Assembly (NCBI GenBank): GCA_019022495.1
Contig: JAFEKR010000086.1
Location: forward strand, 1-64,000
Direction: 5' to 3'
Source: Epichloe hybrida
Lineage: Eukaryota > Ascomycota > Sordariomycetes > Hypocreales > Clavicipitaceae
DNA: 64,000 bases
The notes below the pieces were generated by a model. The model ran no database searches and was not told where the DNA came from. It worked only from the letters and a program-made list of their open reading frames with translations. How positions within the stretch are numbered: position 1 is the first letter of the stretch; every line of letters begins with the position of its first letter. Below are positions 12,355 through 22,954 of the stretch, one piece after another. The translations under genes and the position numbers were made by a program.

Positions 12355-14730
12355 CTACGCCCTCTTTTTGCCGCTCCGGGACAACGGCAGCACAGTTTCG
12401 GCTCGGACAGCTTTGATATCAAGATCTTCCCAGCCAATATCCCTCAGGATGTTCCCCATCATGGACGGGTAGCTCAAATGCCCCCTAGGCAATGTCTTGA
12501 TGCAGTGGTTCTCCACCCCATCCGCACCTTGAATCTCTTGTAAACCAGCGATGCCAAATTGTATGTTGGATGTCCGATAAAGAAATCCCAATATGTAGTC
12601 ACTTTCAGAATAGACGTTTACTAGTCGACCGGTCACGACACTCTTCAGCGTCAGCCACACGCGGCTCTCAGACGGAGCTGGGGTTCCGAGCATAATGACC
12701 GAATCTACCACCCCAAACTGACGACGCTCTGCTAGAACCATGAGGCAAGCATAGATGGCTCGAGCTGCGAGGCTAAAACCTATCAGTGACACCGGGCGGT
12801 CCCCTTGGAATCTTTGTCTCATAAGCGAGTCGGCAAGAACTGCACCAACTTTTTCTGCGCGTACCATGCCTACACTCCAAGGGTTATCAATAATCTTGCT
12901 TATTCTCAGAAGTGGTTCCGGCCATGTTGAGTCAATGAGGCTTTGGAAGACTGCAGATAATTTGCCGTTATGAGTCAGACGCTACCATATGTGTACGGGA
13001 CAATGCTTCCACTTACTTGTTTTAGCTTCAATGTCTCGCCTAGCGCTCCTCCAGGCTGTGCTTTTGATGACTGTTTCCAGCGCGCTTCCGAGATTCATCA
13101 GTGCGGCTGTTTCCCAACGAATCGCATATACCTCTGCTTGGCTGTTGAGTGAATGCCACGGCTTAATGATATCGTCTGGGTCTAGGAGACATCCGCTAAC
13201 AGCTACAACGACACGAAGCCTACGATCTTCCACCGGCGACTCTCTGGGATCAGTATACTCATAATGAATGCTGTTGCAGAGCCGGATAAAAGCAAAATCT
13301 TGAACCTCTCTCAAAACGGTCTCTATGATCTTGCCCAGGGGCCTCGTTGGATTCATGCCGAACAGGGACCCCATTAAGAAGCCGTTCTCAGCCATGATAC
13401 CCAACAATCCTGCAGCTGCCGTAGTAGTCAATCCGAGGCCACCTTGAGATGTTCCAATGCCAACATTTCTGAGTGGTGCAGCAAGACTGATGGAAGCAGA
13501 TGATCCGGAGCCACTACCGAGGCCAAGCTTCCATTTCCTTGATGATTTCACCTCTACCTGCTTGGTTGTACCGTCTTCTCCTGGCGGCATTTCGAGTGCT
13601 GCTTTGGCCAGCCCCTGAGCCAAACGGTTTTCATCCATTTGGTAAACCTTGTAAGGAAGGTTTAGCGATGACGCGATGCAAACTAGCAGTGTTCGTGAGT
13701 TCGCATTGTATTCTTGCAGCGATACGAGGACCAATAGGGCGATGTGCAGGATGAGCTTTCGTCTTTCCAACTGCAGAGTCCATAATGAATTTGGTATAGG
13801 TGGATATCGCGCAGCCAGTTCAGGGTCAACATGATTTGTCGGCGCTCGAGGGGGTCCTGGTTTTTTTTTTTTTTTTTTTCCGCCTTTGGTCAGCTCAATA
13901 ACAAAACTCGAGGAATTGAGTCCCCCGGCACTTGGGCATAGTCGTCAACGAAACCAAGGCAGAAGGAAACTCACCTGTGGCAAGAGTCGAGGCAACGGCA
14001 CCTCCTCGGCCGCCTCGGCCGCCTCGGCCACTTCTCCCAGCACGATACCCTCCACGAGCACCACGGCCTCGCGCCCGAGACTCAGAAACACACGACATGG
14101 AATCGTTGACATCCATTTCCCGGAGACGCTGAAGCACGTTGCCCTGCCACTTCCTGAAGTACGCAAGAGCTTCCTTCTTCAGCTCTCTTAGCTGTGGAGT
14201 CATGGCTTCATTTTCTTCTCTTTCGATGATCTGATGCGTCTTTTCGTACGTTGTGGAAGATGGCCCTTGACCATTCCCGCGAAACGTATTCAGGGTCGAT
14301 TCATTCTCTTTGTTACTTTCCCTCCGGTGAAGAAGGGGAAGAGAGAGCCAATGATTTTGCTCTGCCTGTCCACGAATCGGACGAACGGGCGGTGAATCAA
14401 ACATGTTGCTCACGTCTCTGTGCATGTTTTCCGTGATTGCATTCACAAGTGTGACGAAATCGTTCTTTTCAGCAAGAGATATTATGCCCGTCAAGTCAAC
14501 AGGCCGGCGGGCTGTTTGGTACCCGTTCCCCCTAGATCCTCTGCCCATGCTGTATATAGGATAGAGTGGTCGTCGATTTGGAAGCCGTGTTTGTCGAGAC
14601 GATGGAGTCTCATGAAGCGAATATTCTGTCAATGCCGCAAACACCAAACCTCAAGTCGTCAGACCTACTTATTGACTCTGTCCCGGAAGGCGTCTGACTT
14701 GGCATGGGAGAAAGACCAACTAGGTGACAT
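12355..14730 (-). CDS. DUF726 family alpha/beta-hydrolase-fold membrane protein (TMCO4-like)
   Basis: Exons are 14669-14730, 13975-14549, 13017-13856 and 12355-12950 (introns 119, 118 and 66 bases), giving 690 residues. Phase and strong splice sites support each join. The first exon encodes MSPSWSFSHAK, typical of the family start; an in-frame ATG 33 bases further upstream is possible. A Gly/Arg-rich stretch (about residues 185-205) precedes a glycine-rich hydrophobic segment TTTAAAGLLGIMAENG, which marks the DUF726 membrane-associated region. The C-terminal hydrolase fold contains LIGFSLAARAI. Relatives usually have GFSLG at this nucleophile elbow, so Ala replaces Gly here. DUF726 proteins lack a defined reaction; lipase- or esterase-like activity is only a structural guess. 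The second intron has an A19 tract next to its acceptor. Confidence 0.85.
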
Positions 14731-15982
14731 TTGACTTGGACGAAATGGCAGTAAACAAGACATACCGAAGCTGCAGGCGAAACGACGTAAAAAAGATTCG
14801 CTTGTCGAAACTTGGACTCCTACCTTTTGTTCAGTGTCGGCTCACATTCAGACTCCACATCAAGAAAGAACCACCGGCTCCGATTGCCAATGCCACCATG
14901 ACAGCTGCCAGCTGGCAAACCGACAAGTACAGGTGTCAAGCACATGGGCAGGGAGGCAGACAGCCAGACAGGCAGGACAGTCACCAGGGGCGGTGCCACT
15001 CGACTGCTCAACTGTTCGGGAGTTGAGCAAGTGAGCCGCATACATTTCCTTGCTTTCAACAACGAGCAGGGAAAGTGACGATTCGAGCACACATCAGTGA
15101 AAGGCGAAAGGGCAGAGTGCAGAACAGCTCTCTGTTTCTTGCCCATCAGACGGCCCCGAAAGTTCTCATCATGCGCCGGGATGCTTCTAGCCGTCCGCGT
15201 GTGCCAGCCATTTCTTGCTCCCAAGGGGCACAACGCACAACCCCATTCAAATGTCGTCCATTCGAGCAGTAGGCCACTAAAAAGCTTGTAGATGACTGGA
15301 ACATCAGAACATCACAACATCAGAACATCAGAACATCAAAACAGACAAGAAGGCCAGCAAATCGTTCTTGCCATGCTCTCCGCAAGTCGGTGGCCCTGAC
15401 CAAGTAAGTTCATTCTTGCGCTAGGTCCAACAGTGCACCCGGGAAGAATCTGACGGAAACGAGATGTCCGTGGCATGGCACCGTGCTTCAACACGCGCCG
15501 ATTCATAGGCGTGACTGGAAAAGAGGATGCTGGGAGATACCCGCATCCGGCTGTTGTCCAAGATGCAATAAATGTCCTATTTTTCGTCGTCACACAGACA
15601 TCTCTGAGCTCTTCTGCTGTCTCGGCAATTCGTTTGATGACAAGAACAGGAGTCTGTCGCATTCGTGAGTGTTTGCTGACGTTTGTATGGGCGTGTGTTG
15701 CAACTCAGGACCAATGGCGCATTGCAATTGGCGCAGCCACCTCTCGGCCCTACAAGACTTCTGATTCATGGTGCTTTTGATAGCCAACTGGATCATGTGG
15801 CTTCATTGTGGGCGCGGTGGATGTGGAAGAAAACTTGCATCCCCGACCTCGCAAAAGGGGGGGGGTGACTCGAACAGCCTCGTACTACCCGAGAACCTGC
15901 AAGCTGATGGACGAATAACAACTCCCATGATACTCGATAATGAACAGAATCAATTATATTGCCACAATAGTCATCATGAACA
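14731..15982. other. Intergenic region upstream of the DUF726 gene
   Basis: About 1.25 kb with no supported gene. A 108-residue minus-strand ORF (15336-15662) begins with ATG but shows no motif and has irregular composition. An 8-9 base repeat with the core AACATCAG occurs at 15298-15340. The region must hold the DUF726 promoter and the polymerase iota 3' UTR. Confidence 0.55.
15298..15340. repeat. Short tandem repeat, AACATCAG core
   Basis: Five imperfect copies of an 8-9 base unit (AACATCAG or AACATCAC) lie in the intergenic region upstream of the DUF726 gene. Confidence 0.8.
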
Positions 15983-17801
15983 CTATCCTTCCATTTCATG
16001 AAACCGCATATGAGCTGACATGGCAAAGAGTGGGAGCGAATGACCACACCTTGGGCAGGCCGGACGGTCGGCATCATCATCCCAATCTATATTCTTTTCT
16101 GACCCATCGGTCGAAGTACTGTCTATCGGGTCGATTTTACCGCTTTCTGGGATAGGATCAATCCTGAAGGGCCTTAGCACCTCGTCCTGATTCTTGAACA
16201 TGGCAGAGATGTCCCGCCCAGCGCCGTCTCGATCGTCAGCCGCGCCGGCCCTCATGTTTGCTACACAAATGTTCATCAGCTGCAGATTCCATCTGCTTCC
16301 CCCATCTCCTTTTAGTCGCCGAAGAAGAGGCAACAGCGATTCTGCAACCAACTTTTGTGCCAACTCATCTATGTCACTCTGAGTGTTGAATACAAAGCTT
16401 GGCAACGGTCCGGATCGAGATGCGCGGCTGAAATTTTGGGACGGCGTCGTGCCTTGACGGATTGGCCAGGATCTAATGGCCAGCCGCAAAGTTTTTGGCC
16501 GAGCAATCCATCTTTGTGCTCCCGGGATATCCGCGTGTTGATTGACTGTCAGAAGGTCGATTCTCATCCGCCGTATCAGCGAGCACGACAGTTTATGTAA
16601 CTCTTCTGTGATCTGAGATACGGTTTCGAGTCCCTTGAATGTGTCTTCTATGCTTATCTGGGATGGGAAATTGCTTGAAATTCTAACTCCTGTGGGATCG
16701 ATGCCATGCAGGAGGCTCCATACCCTCGCACCAACTCCCTTTTCAGCCCCTGGCCCTGCTAGAAGTGTTTCCAAGAACCCGGGTGACATGGAGGGATGCA
16801 GGCGGACTTCTTTCACGAACAAGACTGAAGTGAACTGGGACTCCAGCTCGACTTGGTCACCGAGGACATGGGACTCCAATTGCATGGCAGTCTTGGAACC
16901 TATTCCAGGTACCTGTCTCGTCTTGTGTGCATCCACAAACGCGTAAACATGGTCGTCACTGAAGGCCAAAAGCGTGGTCTGGTCTCGGGGCTTATTTCTT
17001 GCGCCAGCGAGCTTACTCAACAGCTTGTTGGTTGATATACCACAGGTAGATGTGTATCCAAGCTCTGTCTCCATCTTTGAGCGCAGATGATTTGCGAGAT
17101 GCGACCCCAGCAGCAATCTCAAGTAGAGTTTGTTGTCTAGAGGCGCCTCGTCTGGGATGGTGCCTTCAACCCGACCCGCGAAATCCGTCAGATCACACTG
17201 AAACCCCGCTTCTGGATTTGTTTTGGAAAGGGAAAAGAACGATTGCGACAGACAACTGATACTCAAGCACTCGATGTTGTAGTCAATGATATCTGTCACG
17301 TCTGGACTCCGTATTAGAGTGATGCCTGCAAGCCTTTATGTTTAGAGACCACGGCATCTTACCCATGAAGACTTCATCGAAACCTAGTCGCTCAACCTTG
17401 TTATTCCACGAGTATGAGCGAAGAAAGTCGAAGAGAAGTTTGCTCATGTCGCGAAAGGGGGTCAAGTCTTCGCCGTCGACAAGCACCAGATCCTTGCATA
17501 ATTTGCGTGCCTCTGAAACGAACATGAGCTTCTTTGCGCCAAGCTTGCGGGCATTGTAATTACACGTGGCGAGAATATTCTTTTGTCTTACGCCGAGCGG
17601 CTTAGACTTGAGAGTGGGGTCTTTATTTTCGAAAACTTGCGCATAGAAGCAGTCATAGTCCTGGGCGAATATCAATCAGTCAGGACTCAGGACTCGCAGA
17701 CATCCGACATGGAGTGCGACCATGAGGCTAGAGGCACACACAAAATGCAGGACAATGGCTTCATGTTTCTGTTTCGGCGCGGGTCTCGCTTGATTGTCCA
17801 T
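15983..17801 (-). CDS. POLI: DNA polymerase iota (Y-family translesion polymerase)
   Basis: Y-family polymerases insert nucleotides opposite damaged template bases. Exons are 17742-17801, 17364-17660 plus one base at 17363, and 15983-17301 (introns 81 and 61 bases), giving 558 residues. The start exon encodes MDNQARPAPKQKHEAIVLHF and joins in phase to DYDCFYAQ, which carries the first catalytic Asp. The palm continues with YNARKLGAKKLM, the Y-family YxxR region, then VNGED-like VDGEDL and ERLGFDEVF with the catalytic Asp-Glu pair. These segments match iota better than eta or kappa. An HhH-like VPGIGSKTAMQL and the little-finger segment RPKTLRLAIRSW follow. The C-terminus ends in a C2H2 finger, CPRC-x11-HMRFH, resembling ubiquitin-binding UBZ fingers. 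Metazoan iota instead uses UBM motifs. Confidence 0.9.
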
Positions 17802-18529
17802 GAGATGAGCGTTCATGTCATAAAATGTGGTCGTGACAATTCATCAAGAGGGTCCATCCAGAATCCAGATGGACATCCAGATGGACAGGGTGGCGTGAGT
17901 GCGTGAATGCTGGACGGGCCGGGACGGCTGACAAATGACGTCAGTGGAGAAGCCAGCTTCTTAACTTCTTTCCGTACTAATATGCCGCATGATGGCTGCA
18001 ATTTCCCTCACAAAGTCATGGAGCATGGGCAGCACCAGGATACCCAGGATACGCAAGCTGATGATGAACCCCCGCGTCCTCTCACGGATTACCCCGCCTG
18101 CAAGAAGGTGATATCGAGAGACGTGTTGCATAAAATAGACGCCTTGTGTGGAAACCGGCGACAACGCCATCCCGTTGTGATTGGCGAGCCATAGTAAGCA
18201 GCCACCCAATGTCCAATGACTCCAATCCACGCCTCGGCAGGGGTTGGGCGCTTACACACTTGCCTCAGTCAGCATCATGAGTCCATGACCAACCACATCA
18301 GCATCAAGCCCACAAGCACGTCTCCCAAACGCTTGGTGGGACGTGGAGTTTCAGCCCTGGATTATTGAACAACGACCAGCCCCATGGCAGCGTTATAATT
18401 ATATCCATGCCACGGCCCGTTGACATGCGCAAAGCAACATAATAATAGCGTGCTCTTCCTCGTCACTCGAAGCATCGGCGATACAGTCTTGTCCGCACAC
18501 CTTCTCTCTTCCGCACCTTGTCGCTGGTC
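17802..18529. other. Divergent promoter region, polymerase iota / SP-TP-rich protein
   Basis: There are 728 bases between divergently transcribed starts. It contains direct repeats of CCAGATGGACAT near 17865 and a pair of CCAGGATAC words near 18034. I see no further gene and no confident regulatory motif. Confidence 0.6.
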
Positions 18530-19972
18530 ATGGCTTCGTCACATAATATCCCAAATATGTCCAAGAGACCGCGACTTTCTCTGCAAATAAAGACGGCATG
18601 CAATCCCCCGTCAAAGGGCTTGAGGGGCCAGCCCGTCAATCCGAGTGATCCAACAACTTTCAACACCATGTCCAATATCTATGTCACCGCCATCGAACGC
18701 TCTTCAGCTTCACAATCCGAGCCTATCACTGCCATCAATACCCTGCGAGATTTCAGTCTACAATCACCCGTTGAGAAAGCCGACTTGAGGCCTAGAGTTG
18801 TAACGCCCTTCGCACCAAACTACCCAGAGACGCCTTTGACAGCCCAACCCATCTCACCACAGCAAAGCATGGATTTTGTGTATCCAAGCACAATGACTGC
18901 CACGCCCCCATTATCTGCAGGGGCCGTTGAGAAAACGTCTCAAGTGTTCACATTTTCATCGGCGGAGACATCATCGGCGGAGACATCATCGCTTCGAAGT
19001 TGTCGGCGAAGTTGTCGGTCAATCAACTCGCCGTTAGATGACCGTACACCGCGCCGTCGTAGGGCCGCTTTTCCATCCTCGGGACTGCTCGGGCATATGC
19101 CCTATACTCATCCTCGAAGTCTTCACAGCATTCTCCGCAATTCTCCATTGCCTCCTAGAACGGCCATCCCCCCTCCCTCACCAGGACGTCAGTCCCTTCG
19201 CCTTCGAGAAAAGGCGGCCAAGAGGGTAGAGTACGATAGCCCCCTGGAGGAAGAAATCACAACATTCAAATACACAAGGTCCCACATCGAACTCCTAGCC
19301 GAAGACGGCTCGCCACTGTCCCCTGCTAATGCACTCTCCGTCGCTGAGCCCGAAAGAATCTTGTACAAGGCTTTGTTGGAATTTACAGCCCGCGAAATAC
19401 AGGATGGTGGCCAAACACCAGGCCCCTTTGAAGGCATGAGACGCGGAATGGCGGGACTGGGAGATGCGTCACCCATCTCACCGAATCCAAGTGCATCCAC
19501 CAATCGCAAGCGGAAACGAACCGAGAAGAAACGACAATGGGTCTGGACAATCGGACAGGAAGAGAACGACGAGCATGTGGGCGGCGGCGGCGGCGGCGCC
19601 ATTGCCGCCATCCGCGTCCAGGCGGCCGACAAAGCAAAGACACCACAGCGGCAGCATGCTCTGGCCATCGAGACCACGATGCCCAGTGCAGTGGATTGCG
19701 AGGACCTGCCCACGCCCAGCGTAGAGAGTTCAAGCTCGTTCACCGACTTATCAGAGGTGGAAATGTCCGACTCATGCAGCATCGTATCCTCCGACGACCA
19801 TCCGGGACGATGCCTCTCCGTGCCTTTAGATACAGAGACCGGGGCCAAGACTCCCACTGCTCCCAACAAGGGGGTATATGGCGAGCAACGCAAGAGAGAT
19901 ACGCCTATCCCGGAATTAGCTGAAAGGGGCGACGACCCAGATCCTCCACGGACAGCTCCAACGTGCGCATAG
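18530..19972 (+). CDS. Conserved fungal disordered protein rich in SP/TP sites
   Basis: Single exon, 480 residues; the ATG at 18530 is the first in frame. No enzymatic domain is recognisable. The N-terminus carries a basic KRPRLSLQIKT segment and a conserved-looking NTMSNIYVTAIERSS. Many Ser-Pro/Thr-Pro pairs follow (for example TPFAPNYPETPLTAQPISP and SPLPPRT), which are potential proline-directed kinase sites. A better ordered middle, about residues 240-300 (KRVEYDSPLEEEITTFKYTR, then a helix around ERILYKALLEFTAREIQ), is likely the functional core. Basic patches RRRRAAF and NRKRKRTEKKR suggest nuclear localisation, and a Gly run sits near residue 355. I recall similar fungal proteins carrying an unsupported glucan 4-alpha-glucosidase label; nothing here looks like a glucosidase. 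Function unknown. Confidence 0.8.
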   Translation: MASSHNIPNMSKRPRLSLQIKTACNPPSKGLRGQPVNPSDPTTFNTMSNIYVTAIERSSASQSEPITAINTLRDFSLQSPVEKADLRPRVVTPFAPNYPETPLTAQPISPQQSMDFVYPSTMTATPPLSAGAVEKTSQVFTFSSAETSSAETSSLRSCRRSCRSINSPLDDRTPRRRRAAFPSSGLLGHMPYTHPRSLHSILRNSPLPPRTAIPPPSPGRQSLRLREKAAKRVEYDSPLEEEITTFKYTRSHIELLAEDGSPLSPANALSVAEPERILYKALLEFTAREIQDGGQTPGPFEGMRRGMAGLGDASPISPNPSASTNRKRKRTEKKRQWVWTIGQEENDEHVGGGGGGAIAAIRVQAADKAKTPQRQHALAIETTMPSAVDCEDLPTPSVESSSSFTDLSEVEMSDSCSIVSSDDHPGRCLSVPLDTETGAKTPTAPNKGVYGEQRKRDTPIPELAERGDDPDPPRTAPTCA

Positions 19973-20530
19973 GATGGGAGGATTCCCTCCCCTCCTCCCC
20001 CCTTTTTTGGGGCATTTTTCAATAGCGGAATGTAAAAATGGGGTGTCGTTGTTTTTCTATCAAAAGGGTCTCTAGCATGAACAGTGACTTTGTTGTGATT
20101 CTTCATCCGTGGCCTTTTTTTTTTTTTTTTTTTTTTTTTTCTCGCATGACTATCAGACATCATGCTCACATAAAGTTTATGACGGGGTTGCATGGGGGGG
20201 CGGGCGTCAGGGCACATTGATTATTTTGGCGTTGCCAGGAACGGTACTTTTGTGTCAGCCCGATGGCTATTTACATGAACTACAATGCCATGACTCACCA
20301 ACTGGTTGCCGTGCTCGCTCCGCAATGACATGACTTGCTGATTTGCTTCCACCCATTCCCACAGCTACAAACGTACGTTGTGCACGACCCTAGATGTTTC
20401 TCTTGTTCCTGGTCACGTCAGGGTTTCGCGACCATTCTTTATTCCCAAAGAAAGAAAAAAGAAAGAAAAAAGACTCCCTTGTATTCTTGCCCATGTGCAG
20501 TTTGAAAAACGAAAAAAAGAAAAAAAAATT
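19973..20530. other. Convergent 3' region with a long T-tract
   Basis: This is the 3' intergenic DNA between the SP/TP-rich protein (+) and TRP2 (-). It includes a run of about 26 T at 20115-20140 and A-rich runs at 20451-20530 that lie just past the TRP2 stop. No gene was seen. Confidence 0.6.
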
Positions 20531-22276
20531 CTATTTCGCTTTCCCACCCTGTTGCTGCTGATAATATATCTCCTCTGCTGATTGAATGCACGACATGTTG
20601 CCACCAAGTTTGTTCATCGTCTCCATCCACTCGTCGTACTCGTCTGAATCGAATACAATGCCTCCTCCTGTGGGGAAAAGGAAAAGGGAATGTTAGCAAA
20701 GTGACCGGGGCAGGAGTTCTGTGATGAGAGATATTTCGTGTACGAACCTGCCTGCAGATAAGCCACCCCGTCCTTGACCATCATTGTTCGCAAGGCAATG
20801 CAGGTGTCCATGGCGCCTTCAATGGCCTGCCCCTGTTCATCTTGGCTTCCGTAACCGAAATACCCCACTGCGCCGGCGTACATGCCTCTCTTCTCCTGCT
20901 CCAGCTCAGCGATGAGTTCCATGGCACGCACTTTCGGTGCGCCAGAGACGGTGCCGGCGGGGAAGACGGATCGAAAGGCGTCGAAGCGGGTCTTGTCGGG
21001 TCTCAGGACGCCGGAAACTTGCGAGACCAGGTGCTGGACGTGGCTGAACTTCTCGACGACCATGAGGCGATCGACGCGCACGGTAAAGGGGTCGCCAACG
21101 CGATTGATGTCGTTGCGGGCGAGGTCGACGAGCATGACGTGCTCAGCGCGGTCTTTGAGAGAACTGCTCAGTTCGTCGGCGAGGCGCTGGTCTTCCTCGG
21201 GTGTTTTGCCTCGCTTGACGGTGCCGGCAATGGGGTGGGTGATGATGCGGCCGGCTTCGGATTTGACGAGCAGTTCGGGCGAGGCACCGACGATCTGGAA
21301 ATCCTTGCAGTTGACATAGAAGAGGTACGGTGAGGGATTGACCGTCCGGAGGTGTCTGTAGATGTTGAAAGGGTGGAGGTTGGTCGGTCGGGCGAATCGT
21401 TGCGACGGGACGCATTGGAAGATGTCGCCCTTGACGATGTGTTCCTTTATTTTCGTCACGTGGGCCTCGTAGCCCCTTTGTCCAATGTTAGACGTGGCTT
21501 CTTGACCGAGCTGGATGGGCCCTTGCTCGGGCAGTTTGATTTCGGTCGAGTTGAGGACGTCGACGAGCTGATCGATCGTCGTCTTGGCCCTCTCGTAGGC
21601 CTCTTCCAGACTGGCCGTGCCGTCATCCGGCGGCACGGCCACGTAGCTGATGACTTTGATGATGCCGTAGAACCTGTCGAACGCTACAATGGTATCAAAC
21701 AGCATGAACAGCGACTCGGGAATCTGCAGCACGTCCTTCATCGGCCGCGCCGTCTTGGGCTCGAAATACCGCACGCAGTCATAGCCCACGTAGCCGATGG
21801 CGCCGCCTGTCAACGGCGGCAACTGCAAGCCAGGCACGTGTGCGACAACATGTTCTGCCAACTCCTTTTCCAGCGCAGGAAGGGGATCTGTCTCGGGACC
21901 GTACCCGGGTCCCGTGGCGAGGATCTTGCGCGGGCCGGCGCCGACGAAGCTGTACCGACCGACTTGTTCTGTGGCGGCTGACTCGAAGAGGAATGAGTAC
22001 TCGGATGAGGAGGAGGCCGAGATCTTGAGATAGGCGGCGGATGGGGTGATGAGATCGGAGGATATTTGTCGGTAGACGGGGACGAGGGTTGGTTTCTTGC
22101 CAGGGCTGGCGTGGGGTTTGGCAATGACGGACCGTACGGTGTCGAGCGTGGGAACGATGGCCTGCTGTTGTTGTTGCGGGTTGCGTCAGTCTGGCTTTTT
22201 CTCTCATGCCCTTCTCCCATGCCGTTCTCCCATGCCAAATGCCATGGACAAGAGCATGACTTACCGAGCCCGCCAT
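20531..22276 (-). CDS. TRP2: Anthranilate synthase component I
   Basis: It converts chorismate and glutamine-derived ammonia to anthranilate, the first committed step of tryptophan synthesis, with a separate glutamine amidotransferase partner. Exons are 22265-22276, 20748-22164 and 20531-20667 (introns 100 and 80 bases), giving 521 residues, close to the 507 of the yeast enzyme. The first exon holds only MAGS; two acceptors three bases apart are possible at 22164/22161. The N-terminal FLFESA corresponds to the LLES region that binds feedback tryptophan. The chorismate-binding domain shows [45 protein letters not shown] and the C-terminal [12 protein letters not shown], the last split by intron 2. 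All key motifs are intact, so an active, feedback-regulated enzyme is expected. Confidence 0.97.
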
Positions 22277-22954
22277 TGTGTAAATGCTGCTTCGTGCTCG
22301 GGGCGTTTGACGAAGCGTTGCGAGTGTGAGGTGAGTCGCGATGCGGTATTTACATATGTACAGAAAATGAATCGTTATCGCCTTATCGGTGGAGGGGCGG
22401 GAGGGTCCGGTACCGGAATGCCCGGAATGCCCGGAATGTTGTAGATGGGTATGCGGACTACATATTTTACATTAGGTAGGGGCAGCAGGCTAATAATAGA
22501 TCTTTCTAAGTTTAGGAGAGAGATGTAAGTTTGTGAACAGAGTGAAGGCTATGATTCGTAGTCGCTGCTAGGAAGCTAACAGCTAGGGGTGGTGGGCTAG
22601 GGGTGGTGGCGTGAAGGGTAAGTTCGTTGCGTTTCGTGGATCACAACCCCAGCGAGCATGATTTTTTTGTATTTTCAAATGCCCAGATCCGACAGTGATA
22701 GTTAGTGTTGGACCTTGCGTGGTACTCCCAAGGTACCAAATTGTTGATGTTTCACTGTCTATATCACAAGCAGAGGTTCGCACGACAGATGACTAGAACG
22801 AAACCTGATATGCGCATATAGTATGGTGCAAATGATTCGTCTGTAGCCATTGGCCCAAAGCATGGCCCTGCGATGTTGTCGTGTGACTCGTTGTCCGCTC
22901 AAAGAATCTCAGGTATGCAGTATTAATGCCGTGTAGTATGGGTAAAACAGAAGC
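22277..22954. other. Intergenic region upstream of TRP2
   Basis: It holds the TRP2 promoter and the 3' side of the next minus-strand gene. A triplet of GGAATGCCC occurs at about 22416-22440 and a duplicated GGGGTGGTGG near 22586-22606. No gene was seen. Confidence 0.6.

Noticed and set aside
15336..15662. 108-codon minus-strand ORF with ATG
   Set aside because: No motif, irregular composition and no conserved-looking segment; too weak to list as a gene.
15861..15876. Possible tRNA B-box (GTTCGAGTC on the minus strand)
   Set aside because: No A-box at the right distance and no cloverleaf could be folded by eye.
12355..17801. Biosynthetic gene cluster around the DUF726 gene and polymerase iota
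   Set aside because: No backbone synthase, P450, transporter or tailoring enzyme is present; the Zn2Cys6 factor at 24.5 kb sits among housekeeping genes.
19189..20217. 342-codon minus-strand ORF
   Set aside because: Mostly antisense to the SP/TP-rich gene, beginning in a poly-lysine stretch made by the T26 tract.
21352..21981. 209-codon plus-strand ORF
   Set aside because: Antisense shadow of TRP2; composition follows the complementary codons.
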